Translations under genes and position numbers: made by a program
Origin: 55-13 sp037190145
Lineage (GTDB): Bacteria; Armatimonadota; Fimbriimonadia; Fimbriimonadales; Fimbriimonadaceae
NCBI GenBank assembly: GCA_037190145.1
Contig: JBBCJU010000003.1
Location: forward strand, 124,001 to 188,000
Direction of reading: 5' to 3'
DNA: 64,000 nt
Shown here: one piece after another, positions 42,345 to 51,476 of the stretch
Position numbering within the stretch: position 1 is the stretch's first letter
Layout of the letters: each line of letters begins with the position of its first letter
Notes under the pieces: model-generated
The model's input: the letters and a program-made list of their open reading frames with translations, nothing else
What the model was told of the DNA's origin: nothing
Databases searched by the model: none

Positions 42345-43933
42345 TAGTGTTCATGCCCCTTTAACTCGTCCTTCTTCTGCTGGCTGCTAAGGATGAAAGC
42401 TCCCTTGACGGCGATTCGAGTCCCCGGCTCCAAGCCAGATTTAATGGCTACAAAGCCACCCGATTTCTCGCCCATCCGCACTTCTCGCTTCTCAAATGCT
42501 TCCCCTTCTTGAACGAATACGTAACTCTTCCCCGTTTCTTCAATGACGGCCTCCGTAGGGACGCCGATGGCGGAGGACGAGGCACCGAAACCAATGCGTA
42601 CTTTCGCAAACATCTCGGGCCTTAGCGCACCCTTTGCATCGGTTACCAAACACTGCACTGGGACAGCTCTCGTTTTGGGATCTACCCTCCCTGCCGCAAC
42701 TTGAACAACTCCCGTAAACTGCCGGTCAAGCCCTGCTACGGTGATTGTAACCAGCGTTCCTTTGCTCACTTTGGTGGCATCACGCTCAGGAACGTTAGCC
42801 GTGACCCAAACTGAGTCCAGATTCTCAATCTCGAACAAGGTTTGAGTACGGTCTACCGCTTGGCCTCGGCTGATGTCCATATGGGTGATCGTGCCGCTAA
42901 CAGCCGCAATCAAATTGACCCGCCCCGCTCCACTCGTGGAACCACCCGCCTGAACGCGATAGGCGGTTTGAGCATTGCCAATAGCCTTCTGAGCATTTGC
43001 CAACGCTGATTCGCTTGAACGAACCTTGATCATGGCTCGATCCCGCTCCAGAACGGCAGTTCTTACATCTGCTTCCGCAGTCTGAACTTCACGGGCATTG
43101 CTAAGCCCTCGGGTTGCGATCTGTCTTTCCCGCTCATATGCCGCTTTCGCAATCTCGATTCTAGACTTCACTCGGTCCAGTTCGATTTCGTCCTTCTGAA
43201 GCTCCAGCCTTGCCGATTCCAAATCTGCGCGAGAAACCAGCCCTTCTTTGAACAGACTCTCCATTCGCCGTAGTTGCTCAGCATGAATTGCTTGTTCTTT
43301 CTGGATGCTCAAGAGCTCGCTTTGAACATCGTTCAGTTCGTTTTGAGCTTGCTGAACTGCGGCTTGGCTAAAAGCACCGGTTTTGGCAAGATCTCGTTGA
43401 CGATTGAGAGTTTGTCTCGCCGACTGAATCTTGAGGTTGGAAAGCTTTGCTTCCGCCTCGGCTTCCCTCAGTTCTGCCGCTGCGGCATCTCGAGCACGTT
43501 GTGCATCCGCCACACTAGACCAGGACAGAGCAAGCTCCGAAGACTCTAAAACACCGAGAACTTGACCTTGCCGAACCTGATCACCAAGCTGCGCGCTAAT
43601 TGAAACAACTCTTCCTGCCACGGGAGGCGTTACAACGGCTCTGCCTTTGGTGGTAGCAGACACAGTTCCTGGCACCTCCAATTCAGCTTGAAAGTTGCGC
43701 AGTTCTGCCGAGCCGATCTGAACTCCGGCAAGCTTGAGTTGGTCAGGAGTTAGCTCAACTTTTCCTTCTTCATGTTCATCATGGCCTTCGTCTTTGCCAT
43801 GACCGTGCCCATCATCCTCGCTGTGACCGCTTTCTGCGGCACCACCATGATCATGACCATCCCCATCACTGTGCCCTTTGCCACATCCAACAACTAAAAC
43901 GGCTACAAGCGCTAGAAGCCAAAATTTTTTCAC
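42344..43933 (-). CDS. czcB: RND membrane-fusion adaptor, CzcB family, His-rich
   Basis: 529 residues from a GTG at 43933 that overlaps the preceding stop (GTGA). Lipoprotein signal VLVVGCGKG, then a His/Asp/Gly-rich segment (about residues 20-58), which can bind divalent metal. The barrel-sandwich halves are GRVVSISAQLGDQVRQGQVL and GTITHMDISRGQAVDRTQ. Between them is a long alpha-hairpin coiled coil (about 125-310), longer than in typical CzcB. The beta-barrel and membrane-proximal domains follow (VWVTANVPERDATKV). It links the pump to the outer-membrane channel. Confidence 0.9.
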   Translation of the reverse strand: MKKFWLLALVAVLVVGCGKGHSDGDGHDHGGAAESGHSEDDGHGHGKDEGHDEHEEGKVELTPDQLKLAGVQIGSAELRNFQAELEVPGTVSATTKGRAVVTPPVAGRVVSISAQLGDQVRQGQVLGVLESSELALSWSSVADAQRARDAAAAELREAEAEAKLSNLKIQSARQTLNRQRDLAKTGAFSQAAVQQAQNELNDVQSELLSIQKEQAIHAEQLRRMESLFKEGLVSRADLESARLELQKDEIELDRVKSRIEIAKAAYERERQIATRGLSNAREVQTAEADVRTAVLERDRAMIKVRSSESALANAQKAIGNAQTAYRVQAGGSTSGAGRVNLIAAVSGTITHMDISRGQAVDRTQTLFEIENLDSVWVTANVPERDATKVSKGTLVTITVAGLDRQFTGVVQVAAGRVDPKTRAVPVQCLVTDAKGALRPEMFAKVRIGFGASSSAIGVPTEAVIEETGKSYVFVQEGEAFEKREVRMGEKSGGFVAIKSGLEPGTRIAVKGAFILSSQQKKDELKGHEH

Positions 43934-44103
43934 TTGGAGGTCTCCTCGCTCTTGTTTCTTTTCTCCGATCCGTGATCGTGCCCATCGCCTTCATGATGTT
44001 CATGGGCTTCGCCCGAATCATGGTTGTGTCCATCGTGTTCACTGTGGCCCTGACCACACCCCGCTAGGAGAATTGCCGCAAAAATAAAGAGCCAAAATTT
44101 CAT
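43930..44103 (-). CDS. 57-residue His-rich lipoprotein between tolC-like and czcB genes
   Basis: Starts at ATG 44103, overlapping the upstream channel-gene stop (ATGA). It ends in a TGA overlapping the czcB GTG start (GTGA), so all three genes are translationally coupled. The protein begins MKFWLFIFAAILLAGCGQGH, a lipobox with Cys16, and continues with EHDGHNHD, HEHHEGDGHDHG and a basic tail. Ten of the 41 residues after the Cys are His. It closely resembles the first ~50 residues of the CzcB it precedes (MKKFWLLALVAVLVVGCGKG). A small envelope metal-binding or metal-delivery lipoprotein is the likely role. Confidence 0.8.
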   Translation of the reverse strand: MKFWLFIFAAILLAGCGQGHSEHDGHNHDSGEAHEHHEGDGHDHGSEKRNKSEETSK

Positions 44104-45299
44104 CGCAGGACCTCCAATAGGGTTCCAGTGGTTTGGTAGTACTGAATCAGTGACTTGTTAAGTTGAAGCTTTGCTTCGGCGCGTTCCTTCTCGACTTCAC
44201 GCAAAGATTGAGTCGCTTCCAGAACATCAATGAGGGTTCCAACACCCTCTGAATAGCCCAGCTGCGAACGAGCAACCAGATCTCGGGCAAGGTTCACGAT
44301 ATCGGAGTAAGTTTCGATCTGCTGGCGAGCAGACTCTATCTCCGTATCAATAGCCGCAAGTTCTGACTTGGCGGCCAATTCAGCATCTTGGTAGTTCTGT
44401 TCAGCGGCTTCCGCTTTCTTTTGAGCGGCCCGCGACTCCAATCTAGCTTTACCGTGGTCAAACAAACTCCAAGTTAGCTGGATGCGGCCCCCATAGATAC
44501 CCGCTGAATCTCCCCACGGAGAACGGCTCGCTCTCACTTCCAAGTCGGGCCGCAAAGAGGCGCTCGCAAAACCCATCTCGGCTTTGGCAATGCCAACCTC
44601 TGCCTTCAGCTCTAACAAGTCTGGGCGGGCTGCTAAGGAGATGTTGTCAGGCTTGGCCAAGCTTGCCGCCATGTTAAGGCCTTCAGAGGAGTTCTCGAAC
44701 CCAATGGCTCCTGAGAGACGCTTCAATGCTGCTTGGTATTGAGACTTCCTAAGTAATGCTCCTTGCTTTGCTCGGTCGAGTTCAATGGTTGACCGTGTGA
44801 TCTGAACTTCCGGGACCTTGCCCTCCTCAAATCTACGTTTTGTGGCCGCTAGAAGGGCCTCCGCAACGCGTTGAAGGTCTTGCGCCGCATTCGATAGCTC
44901 TGCGGCCGTTAGGGCTTCAAAATAAGCATTCAGGACATCGGTCTGCAGCGCGAGCTTTACAGCCCGCAGTTTCGCTTGAGCCACTGCGACTCCCGCCTCT
45001 CCTACCCTGCGGGCGGCATTGGACTTGCCAAAGACATCTAGCCCTTGAGACAGATAAAGGTCATCGTCCGAGCCTCCGATCGCTTGATTCGAAGAAGCTC
45101 CGACTCCAAGAACAGTTGGGGGTAGAACTCCTAAGGATCGAGCATGCAACCGCGCCTGGTCAACGGTTTTTTGTGCAGCTTGAACGGACAATCGGTTTTG
45201 AACCGCCAAACGCAGAGCTTGGTCTAGATCAAGAGGTTGACTAAGCCCAAGGCTGACAGTTCCTAAAAAGAAAATGGATACAACGGATTTCAAATTCAC
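44100..45299 (-). CDS. Outer-membrane efflux channel, TolC/CzcC-like
   Basis: 399 residues with signal peptide MNLKSVVSIFFLGTVSLGLS. It has the two-repeat OEP architecture of long helical hairpins: LDQALRLAVQNRLSVQAAQK, LQTDVLNAYFEALTAAELSN, ARPDLLELKAEVGIAKAEM and AAKSELAAIDTEIESARQQI. It forms the trimeric tunnel that takes metal from the CzcAB pump through the outer membrane. It is coupled to the small lipoprotein gene by a four-base overlap and follows the Cys-rich gene by 50 bases. Confidence 0.9.
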   Translation of the reverse strand: MNLKSVVSIFFLGTVSLGLSQPLDLDQALRLAVQNRLSVQAAQKTVDQARLHARSLGVLPPTVLGVGASSNQAIGGSDDDLYLSQGLDVFGKSNAARRVGEAGVAVAQAKLRAVKLALQTDVLNAYFEALTAAELSNAAQDLQRVAEALLAATKRRFEEGKVPEVQITRSTIELDRAKQGALLRKSQYQAALKRLSGAIGFENSSEGLNMAASLAKPDNISLAARPDLLELKAEVGIAKAEMGFASASLRPDLEVRASRSPWGDSAGIYGGRIQLTWSLFDHGKARLESRAAQKKAEAAEQNYQDAELAAKSELAAIDTEIESARQQIETYSDIVNLARDLVARSQLGYSEGVGTLIDVLEATQSLREVEKERAEAKLQLNKSLIQYYQTTGTLLEVLR

Positions 45300-45349
45300 T
45301 CCAGCGATCAGATATCAAAGCTGGAATGCAACGCGAATCCAGCAGTTGG

Positions 45350-45772
45350 CTAAACCCTGCTGGAGTAAGGTGGGGCTCTCGAACGTGTAGTGGCGGGTGG
45401 CCCGTTTGTAGGAGTTCCGACAAGGAACTCGATCCGGAGAATAGGTACTTCAAAGTCGAATTGCGTTACTTGAATTTCAACAATCGGCAACGCCATTGTC
45501 AAGTTCAGTAACGATACGGGCAAGACTGCGGAGGGAGCCTTGTCATTGTCATCACAAGGTCTTAGTTCGCAACAGTCATGGCAATCTCCATGATTCCCAT
45601 CTGATAATTGAACGTCATCTTTGTGTTGTTCAACTAGGGAGGGGCAAGTTAAGCACTTTTGCCCACTGGGCAAAACATATTCTGCTTGGCAAAGGTGAAG
45701 TTGCACGAGCAAGAGCAAGCCAGCCATTAGCCACCTTGCTACCATTCCCGCATTTTCACGCCGCTCGAACAT
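45350..45772 (-). CDS. Cys/His-rich exported protein at the head of the efflux operon
   Basis: 140 residues, or 131 from the ATG at 45745. Signal peptide MVARWLMAGLLLLVQLHLCQA. The mature part has clustered cysteines and histidines (KCLTCPSLVEQH, NHGDCHDCCELRPC) and a Pro/Arg-rich end (TRSRAPPYSSRV). Its position and composition resemble the CzcI-type small periplasmic proteins that precede czc operons and modulate metal response; this is analogy, not a proven family match. It probably begins the transcript to the channel, adaptor, pump and ATPase. Confidence 0.6.
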   Translation of the reverse strand: MFERRENAGMVARWLMAGLLLLVQLHLCQAEYVLPSGQKCLTCPSLVEQHKDDVQLSDGNHGDCHDCCELRPCDDNDKAPSAVLPVSLLNLTMALPIVEIQVTQFDFEVPILRIEFLVGTPTNGPPATTRSRAPPYSSRV

Positions 45773-45830
45773 ACGCCTATTCAGAATACACTTTTCTTCG
45801 ATAAGACCTTAGGGCAAAAACAAGAAAACA

Positions 45831-46559
45831 ATGGCGACTTTACACCTCGGGCTATCCGGTTACGATTACAAAGAGTGGCAAGGAGACGGCCTTTTTTATC
45901 CTGCTGATCTCAAGAAGTCCAGATACTTAGAGTATTACGCCAGTCGCTTCAATTCTTTAGAGTCCAACGGGACATTCCAAAGAATTCCTTCCGAAGCAAC
46001 CATTCAGAAGTGGATCAACACCACTCCCGAAAACTTCACGTTTTCTCCAAAAATGGTTCAAACCGTTACTCACTTCAAGAGACTGAATGAGGAGGCAATT
46101 GTAGTAGCCCGTGAATTTTGTGAATCACTAAAACCACTTGCCCAAGCACAAAAGTTAGGACCGATCTTCCTCCAACTTCCGCCAAATCTGAAACAAGATA
46201 TATCAAGGTTAAGCAGCTTTTTAACGGCATTGACCAGAGAGTTTCCTTACCGGTGGGCGATTGAGTTCCGGAACGACACTTGGCACGATCTGGATGTACA
46301 GCAACTCCTAAAAGAGATGAACGTTGCTTGGGTTCAGGCAGAGACAGATGGTTCACCCACCTACCGGGCGGATACAGCCGACTTTAGTTTCATTCGTCTT
46401 CGCCGATTGGTTTACGATGAGAGTGCCCTCAAAGAGTGGGCTATTCATATTCAAAGTCTCTTGGATAAGAAGAAGGATGTTTATGTGTACTGTCGCCACA
46501 AAGATACAGATGGACCTTGGCAATGGGCCGATAGCCTAACCACCTTCCTAAGAACCTAA
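45831..46559 (+). CDS. DUF72 (YecE-like) protein
   Basis: 242 residues, TIM-barrel-like DUF72. Landmarks: LHLGLSGYDYKEWQGDGLFY, YLEYYASRFNSLESNGTFQR, FTFSPKMVQTVTHFKRL, LGPIFLQLPPNLKQD, RWAIEFRNDTWHD and the C-terminal YVYCRHKDTDGPWQWADSL. The family function is unknown. It diverges from the metal operon, 58 bases away, and is monocistronic. Confidence 0.9.
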   Translation: MATLHLGLSGYDYKEWQGDGLFYPADLKKSRYLEYYASRFNSLESNGTFQRIPSEATIQKWINTTPENFTFSPKMVQTVTHFKRLNEEAIVVAREFCESLKPLAQAQKLGPIFLQLPPNLKQDISRLSSFLTALTREFPYRWAIEFRNDTWHDLDVQQLLKEMNVAWVQAETDGSPTYRADTADFSFIRLRRLVYDESALKEWAIHIQSLLDKKKDVYVYCRHKDTDGPWQWADSLTTFLRT

Positions 46560-46604
46560 AAAGTACGTAACTGAACTGAATAGTCCCACGTCTTGTAAAA
46601 TCGA

Positions 46605-47075
46605 ATGATGCGCAAGTACGGCCTTATTGGACTCTTGGCCCTTATGAGTTCCCTTTTCTTGTGGGGCTTCTCCCAAAGCTCTTCCATTGATCGCAAGCAG
46701 CTTCGCGAAATGTTGGTTCAACTTGGTTACGAAGTGACAGATATCAATAAGGAAGTAGGTAAAGAGAAGTATTCCGTTAGTTTTGCAAACGATGGACTAA
46801 ACATCCCTATTGGATTTGAAATCAGCCCTAGCACCTCCTACGTTTGGCTTACCATTAATCTTGGCGATGCGCCTACCACGGGTAATCAGAAGACTCTGGA
46901 CCTGCTAAAGCAGAATGCTAAGGTGCAGCCTAGCTTCTTTTACATCACTGAATCCAATCGGTTGATGGCAGCGCTTGCCATTGAAAACCGAGGCATAACC
47001 AACGCCATTCTAAAGGTTCGTGCTGAGACGATTGCCGCCAATGTTGGCAAAACCAAAGAAGTCTGGCAAAAGTAG
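46605..47075 (+). CDS. Exported protein of unknown function
   Basis: 156 residues with signal-like N-terminus MMRKYGLIGLLALMSSLFLW. The mature part (IDRKQLREMLVQLGYEVTDI, YSVSFANDGLNIPIGFEISP, PSFFYITESNRLMAALAIEN) has the alpha-beta order of the secretion-chaperone-like fold (YbjN/Tir chaperone-like), a weak inference. No catalytic motif. It converges on the HNH gene with a 2-base gap. Confidence 0.55.
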   Translation: MMRKYGLIGLLALMSSLFLWGFSQSSSIDRKQLREMLVQLGYEVTDINKEVGKEKYSVSFANDGLNIPIGFEISPSTSYVWLTINLGDAPTTGNQKTLDLLKQNAKVQPSFFYITESNRLMAALAIENRGITNAILKVRAETIAANVGKTKEVWQK

Positions 47076-47077
47076 CG

Positions 47078-47749
47078 CTATAGAGCCTTCTTTCGCTCGC
47101 GGAGGAAGGCTCTCCAATCCCATTGATCCGCATCGTCGCAAACGCGGATTGGCTTCACAGAACCTATTCTTAACGCGACTTCCCTATGGATGCTGCGGAC
47201 GGTTTCACCAAGTTCATACTCGGCAACCCCAAAACCCTTTCCCCGGTTACACGCATCGCAAACTGCCCGTAGATTGCTAGTTCGATTACAGGCACTCCCA
47301 AAGTGGTCGACTCCCGTTGCGGGACTTCCGCATTTCCAGCAGAGTCCTTCGGCTTTTGCAATCACCTTCAAACGTTCCTTCTCCGTAACCATTTGCTGCC
47401 GACGTGGAAACCCTCCGCCTTGCAGGTTCCACAGTGCTTGGCCCATACCCACTTGGCGCTCCGCTTGATAGAGGGAACCTTCCTTTAGCGAAGCTCGGAA
47501 CTGACGGATAAAGGCTGACATCAATCGGCAGTGCTCAGAGCAGTAAGGGCTCCTCGTGGAGGAGTTAGGTTCGCTGCAATTCGGACATCGTCCATAGTCC
47601 TCCGCTATTTGAACCTGAGCATCTCCTTGCTCAAGACTGGGTATCACGATATATCTAAGCGTAGCCCGCAGTTCTTCTTCTGCAGTTTCCCCCGCCCCAA
47701 TCTCGGGCAAAGTATCCAGCAACTTGACCAATGCCGCTCTTCGCTCCAT
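47078..47749 (-). CDS. HNH-type zinc-finger nuclease-like protein
   Basis: 223 residues from ATG 47749 (a GTG is one codon upstream). It has two metal clusters: a CPNC...YCSEHC pair at about 55-75, and a C-terminal HNH-like core, LCWKCGSPATGVDHFGSACN followed by NLRAVCDACNRGKGFG. The order CxxC, DH, N, CxxCN is that of the HNH endonuclease fold, though the His after D is followed by Phe and the loop is short. DNA cleavage is an inference. It sits one base after the DUF1294 gene. Confidence 0.65.
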   Translation of the reverse strand: MERRAALVKLLDTLPEIGAGETAEEELRATLRYIVIPSLEQGDAQVQIAEDYGRCPNCSEPNSSTRSPYCSEHCRLMSAFIRQFRASLKEGSLYQAERQVGMGQALWNLQGGGFPRRQQMVTEKERLKVIAKAEGLCWKCGSPATGVDHFGSACNRTSNLRAVCDACNRGKGFGVAEYELGETVRSIHREVALRIGSVKPIRVCDDADQWDWRAFLRERKKAL

Positions 47750-47752
47750 CAC

Positions 47753-48028
47753 CTAAACCTCAACGTTCTCGATTAGCCAAGCTACGCATGCGATATTCAC
47801 AATGACCGAAATCCAAAACAATGCTCGATAGCCTGATTTCTTCGTCTTGTGCCTTAGCGTATGTTGGGCAACCCATCCACCCGGCCAACCTCCGGCGAGT
47901 CCTAGTACCAGCAATGTCGCCTCAGGGATTCTTGGACGTTTCCGCTGAGCCGCGCGCTTATCCATCCAGTACGCGATAAACGTCAACACACTCGCTCCCA
48001 CATACACAGCGGCAATCTTTAAGAGCAT
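47753..48028 (-). CDS. DUF1294 membrane protein
   Basis: 91 residues with the DUF1294 pattern: VLTFIAYWMDKRAAQRKRPR, IPEATLLVLGLAGGWPGGWV, AQHTLRHKTKKSGYRALFWI. It has about three transmembrane segments. DUF1294 is often fused to cold-shock domains; here it stands alone. It is probably co-transcribed with the HNH-like gene. The function is unknown. Confidence 0.87.
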   Translation of the reverse strand: MLLKIAAVYVGASVLTFIAYWMDKRAAQRKRPRIPEATLLVLGLAGGWPGGWVAQHTLRHKTKKSGYRALFWISVIVNIACVAWLIENVEV

Positions 48029-48114
48029 CTACGGAGACATTTTAGTTTGCCTCAGCCAATATTCATGTTCACTTTTTGAAACTCTATAGCGCCCTAACCA
48101 TGTAGTATCCAGGC

Positions 48115-51100
48115 ATGAGGGGTTTTCGATTTGCATCCGCAGCAATGGCTGCGGCTACTTCGGCATTTACATTTGCCGAACCAGGAGCGTTTATGCTCTC
48201 TCCCGATATTCATGGAGACAAGGTTGTCTTCACTCGAGAAGGCGATATCTGGCTTGGGAATCTAGCTACGGGAGAGGCTAAGCGACTGACGCGGCATGAA
48301 GGGCTTGAGACTCGTGCGCGCTTTTCGCCTGATGGAACTCAGATTGCTTTTACGGGTGCCTATGATGGAGGCAACCAGGTCTACGTGATGCCTAGCACCG
48401 GCGGAATCCCAAAGCGAGTGACCAATCGTTTAGGGTCAGCGATTTTGGAGGATTGGACAGCTGACGGGAAAAAGCTGCTTTGTCGGGGTCCCGGTGCAGA
48501 AAATGTTCCCCTTCCCTTCCTGGTTCCCGCAATCGGGGGCGCAGAAGAATCGATTCCTCTCCAAAAGATGGGCATGGGCCACCTGGGAGCCGGCAACAAA
48601 CTGGCTTTCTGTAGATTCCCCGATATTGCCGGCGGCGCTTGGTATAGGTATCAGGGAGGCTCACGCAATGACGTCTGGGTGGGTGATCTCAACACGATGT
48701 CCTTCAAGAAAGTGTTTGAGTCTAAGACACAGGCCCAATACCCTCAATGGTTGGCAGACCGAGTGTTCTTTGTCCATGAGAACAATGCCACTTGGTCCAT
48801 CACATCGGTTTTAGGCGGCGGAGGCAGTCCGAAGAAGTACGGCAACGCGTCGTCTGATGTCATTTATGACCTGCAAAGTGATGGAAAAAAACTTATCTAT
48901 GTTAAGGGCAATGGGCTTGAGGTTCTAGATCCATCCACCAATAAAGCCACCCCAGTTGATCTGGATCTGAATAGTGACCGCATTTGGATGCGAGCCACTC
49001 GGGTGGATGCCAATGCCAATATGCCCTCCTACAGCATTACACCCACGGGTAAGCGACTCTTCGTGGAGTCGCGTGGACAGATTCTTTCTGTACCGGCAAA
49101 GGAAGGTGAAGTACGGGTTTGGAAAGCGATGCCAGGAGTTCGTCTTCAGCTTCCCGTAATGTCTCCGGATGGTAAGAAGGTTGCCTACATTTCCGATGAG
49201 ACCCGTGAGCAACAGGTGTTTGTCGCGGATGCAGATGGCTCTAATCCTAAGCAGGTCACAAAGGACGCAGGAAGACAGATTCTGACGCTATCTTGGTCGC
49301 CGACTTCCGATCTTCTTGCCGTTGGCGATAGCGAATCAAAACTCCGTCTGGTCAAACCCGATGGCTCCGCGGATACGCTGGTTAGCCAGACTCGAAGGAG
49401 CATTGGGCCGAAGGCTCATGGATTCTCACCCGATGGCAAGTGGTTGACTTACGTTCTGGAACGTCCTTATACCAACGAGCTAATCAGCACGATTTTCGTT
49501 TATGACATTGCTAGTCAGAAATCCTATGCTGTAACTACCGGACGTTTCCGTGACGACTATCCTAGTTTCAGTTCTGATGGCAAGTTCCTGACCTTCGCTT
49601 CCTATCGGTCCATCCCCATGGCGGGAGACAATATATTCAGCCAACTCAACAGCTCTCCCGCTGCGGTTCTTATGCTTCTTCCGCTCAACAAGGCCGTGGA
49701 GTCTCCATTCCGACCTCGAAATGATGAGGAAGGTGGTGGCGGTGCCAAGCCTCCAACAGACGATAAAGCGGTCAAGATTGACCTTGAGAACATCCAAACC
49801 AGAGCGATCATGGTTCCGGGAGTCTCAGGGCAGATCAGTCAAGTCGAGCAAGTGGGTGACCGAGTTCTCTATGTCAATGGCAATCAGATAGGGTTTTATG
49901 ATCTATCCGCCAAGCAAGGGGGCACATTGACCAATGGTAGTGGCTTTATGGTCTCTGCCGATGGAAAGAGCCTGATGACTCAAGGGCCACGAGTGGTACC
50001 CGTGGGAGCCAGAGACTTGCCACCCACCGCAGGTGCCGTGAGTCTGCAAGGGTTCAAGATAGAGGTTGATCCCGCCAAAGAGTGGGAGCAGATCTATTGG
50101 GATAGTTGGAGGCTCACGCGAGACTATTTCTATGTCCGCAATATGCATGGCGCAGACTGGAATGCTGTAGGTCGTAAATATGCGGCCATGTTGCCCCATG
50201 TTCGTGCTCGCAACGAGCTCACAGAATTGCTAAGGTGGATGCAGGCCGAGCTGTCGGTGGGCCATGCGTTTCGAGCTGCACCGCCGATCTTCTCGGTTCC
50301 CGCCGCTAGTATGCCCGCATTCCTGGGAGTTGAGACCGAAGCGGCAGGCGGATACCACCGGATCACTCGTCTTTACGATGGCGACGGCATTGCTTCCCCC
50401 ACCGCTTTGCTGGAGCCCGGCAACAATGTAGGGGTCGGCACCTACATTCTGGCGGTGAATGGTAAGCCTACTCCCGCGAGCGTGGACTATCGAGAGTATT
50501 TGCGAGACCGAGTGGGGCAAACCGTTTCTATCCGCGTCAACAGCACTCCCAGCGAAACGGGCGCGCGTACCCTCTATGTGAAGCCTCATGCAGCGCCCAC
50601 AGAAATGGTCTTGATTGAGCGAGATGCAGTGAAGAAGCGCCGAGAGTATGTCGAAGAAAAGTCTGGCGGAAAGGTGGGCTATCTCTATCTTGGCGGCATG
50701 GTTGATCCAGATATGGAAGAGTTTGCCCTTCAGTATCTGGGACAGCTAGATAAGGAAGGCCTGATCGTGGACATCCGTGAGAACAACGGTGGCTATATTA
50801 GCGCCAGTATCGTGAACATACTTGCTAAGAAGACTTTCCTAAGACGATCTCAGCGAAACTCGCTAGAACCCACAACCCGATACTACGATGCCTTTGAGGG
50901 CCATCTCTGTATGCTCATCAATGAAGATAGCTACTCCGATGGTGAAGGTGGACCTGCCAACTGGTTTTACGCCAAGCTAGGCCCACTGATTGGTACTCGA
51001 ACCTACGGAGCGCTCGTCGGTTCTGCGCCCATGTGGCCATTGGTTGATGGTGGAGGCATCCAGGTTCCCCGATACGGGAACTACCGGGAAGATGTCGGCT

Positions 51101-51288
51101 GGGTGGTAGAAGGCCCGGGTATGCCGCCAGACATTGAGGTCGATAACGATCCGAATCAATACGTGAAAGGCGTTGACCAGCAACTGGATCGCGCCATCAA
51201 AGAGATGTTAGACCGAGCGGCGAGGAAGCCTCTCAAACGCCCAGTGCAGCCACCTGATCCTGTAAGAGCTGGAACCCGAGGCTCCTAA
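48115..51288 (+). CDS. Exported tricorn-like S41 protease
   Basis: 1057 residues with signal peptide (MRGFRFASAAMAAATSAFTF). N-terminal beta-propellers (about 30-560) carry repeated PDG blades: ARFSPDGTQIAFTGAYDGGN, LTLSWSPTSDLLAVGDSESK, PSFSSDGKFLTFASYRS. A core helical domain, PDZ domain (about 755-830) and S41-type protease follow. Catalytic candidates by comparison with tricorn are His717 (LSVGHAF), Ser941 (NEDSYSDGEGG) and Glu999 (VVEGPGMPPDIEV). The serine that precedes His in tricorn is Gly here. It degrades peptides, probably in the periplasm. A strong hairpin follows. Confidence 0.9.
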   Translation: MRGFRFASAAMAAATSAFTFAEPGAFMLSPDIHGDKVVFTREGDIWLGNLATGEAKRLTRHEGLETRARFSPDGTQIAFTGAYDGGNQVYVMPSTGGIPKRVTNRLGSAILEDWTADGKKLLCRGPGAENVPLPFLVPAIGGAEESIPLQKMGMGHLGAGNKLAFCRFPDIAGGAWYRYQGGSRNDVWVGDLNTMSFKKVFESKTQAQYPQWLADRVFFVHENNATWSITSVLGGGGSPKKYGNASSDVIYDLQSDGKKLIYVKGNGLEVLDPSTNKATPVDLDLNSDRIWMRATRVDANANMPSYSITPTGKRLFVESRGQILSVPAKEGEVRVWKAMPGVRLQLPVMSPDGKKVAYISDETREQQVFVADADGSNPKQVTKDAGRQILTLSWSPTSDLLAVGDSESKLRLVKPDGSADTLVSQTRRSIGPKAHGFSPDGKWLTYVLERPYTNELISTIFVYDIASQKSYAVTTGRFRDDYPSFSSDGKFLTFASYRSIPMAGDNIFSQLNSSPAAVLMLLPLNKAVESPFRPRNDEEGGGGAKPPTDDKAVKIDLENIQTRAIMVPGVSGQISQVEQVGDRVLYVNGNQIGFYDLSAKQGGTLTNGSGFMVSADGKSLMTQGPRVVPVGARDLPPTAGAVSLQGFKIEVDPAKEWEQIYWDSWRLTRDYFYVRNMHGADWNAVGRKYAAMLPHVRARNELTELLRWMQAELSVGHAFRAAPPIFSVPAASMPAFLGVETEAAGGYHRITRLYDGDGIASPTALLEPGNNVGVGTYILAVNGKPTPASVDYREYLRDRVGQTVSIRVNSTPSETGARTLYVKPHAAPTEMVLIERDAVKKRREYVEEKSGGKVGYLYLGGMVDPDMEEFALQYLGQLDKEGLIVDIRENNGGYISASIVNILAKKTFLRRSQRNSLEPTTRYYDAFEGHLCMLINEDSYSDGEGGPANWFYAKLGPLIGTRTYGALVGSAPMWPLVDGGGIQVPRYGNYREDVGWVVEGPGMPPDIEVDNDPNQYVKGVDQQLDRAIKEMLDRAARKPLKRPVQPPDPVRAGTRGS

Positions 51289-51321
51289 CAGGTTTCAGGC
51301 TTCTTTTAATCCGGATTTTTC

Positions 51322-51376
51322 TACCGGATCTATACCGGACTCTTACCGGACTCTTACCGGACCGATACCGGAAACT
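51322..51376. repeat. Five tandem 11-bp repeats
   Basis: Five consecutive units of TACCGGA plus four bases (TACCGGATCTA, TACCGGACTCT twice, TACCGGACCGA, TACCGGAAACT). The last two units form the left arm of the terminator hairpin, so the array and terminator are interlocked. This lies in the non-coding stretch 51289-51608. Confidence 0.85.
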
Positions 51377-51395
51377 CTGTTTTCCGGTATCGGTC
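51360..51395 (+). terminator. Strong hairpin after the tricorn-like gene
   Basis: A perfect 15-bp stem, GACCGATACCGGAAA / TTTCCGGTATCGGTC, with a 6-base loop (51375-51380). It follows the stop by 71 bases and has no T tract. Confidence 0.7.
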
Positions 51396-51476
51396 GGGCT
51401 TAGATTGAGGATGAGTCTGGCTCAATAGTAAAACTAGTAGACTCTGGATGATTTTGCCAGGGTTTACCTTTTCCAC

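Noticed and set aside
43866..44057. Minus-strand frame overlapping the czcB start
   Set aside because: It is an out-of-frame reading of the small His-rich lipoprotein gene and the czcB start; the coupled 57-residue gene explains the region better.
51322..51376. CRISPR-like array
   Set aside because: The units are 11 bp and directly adjacent, with no 25-40 bp repeats, no unique spacers and no cas genes.
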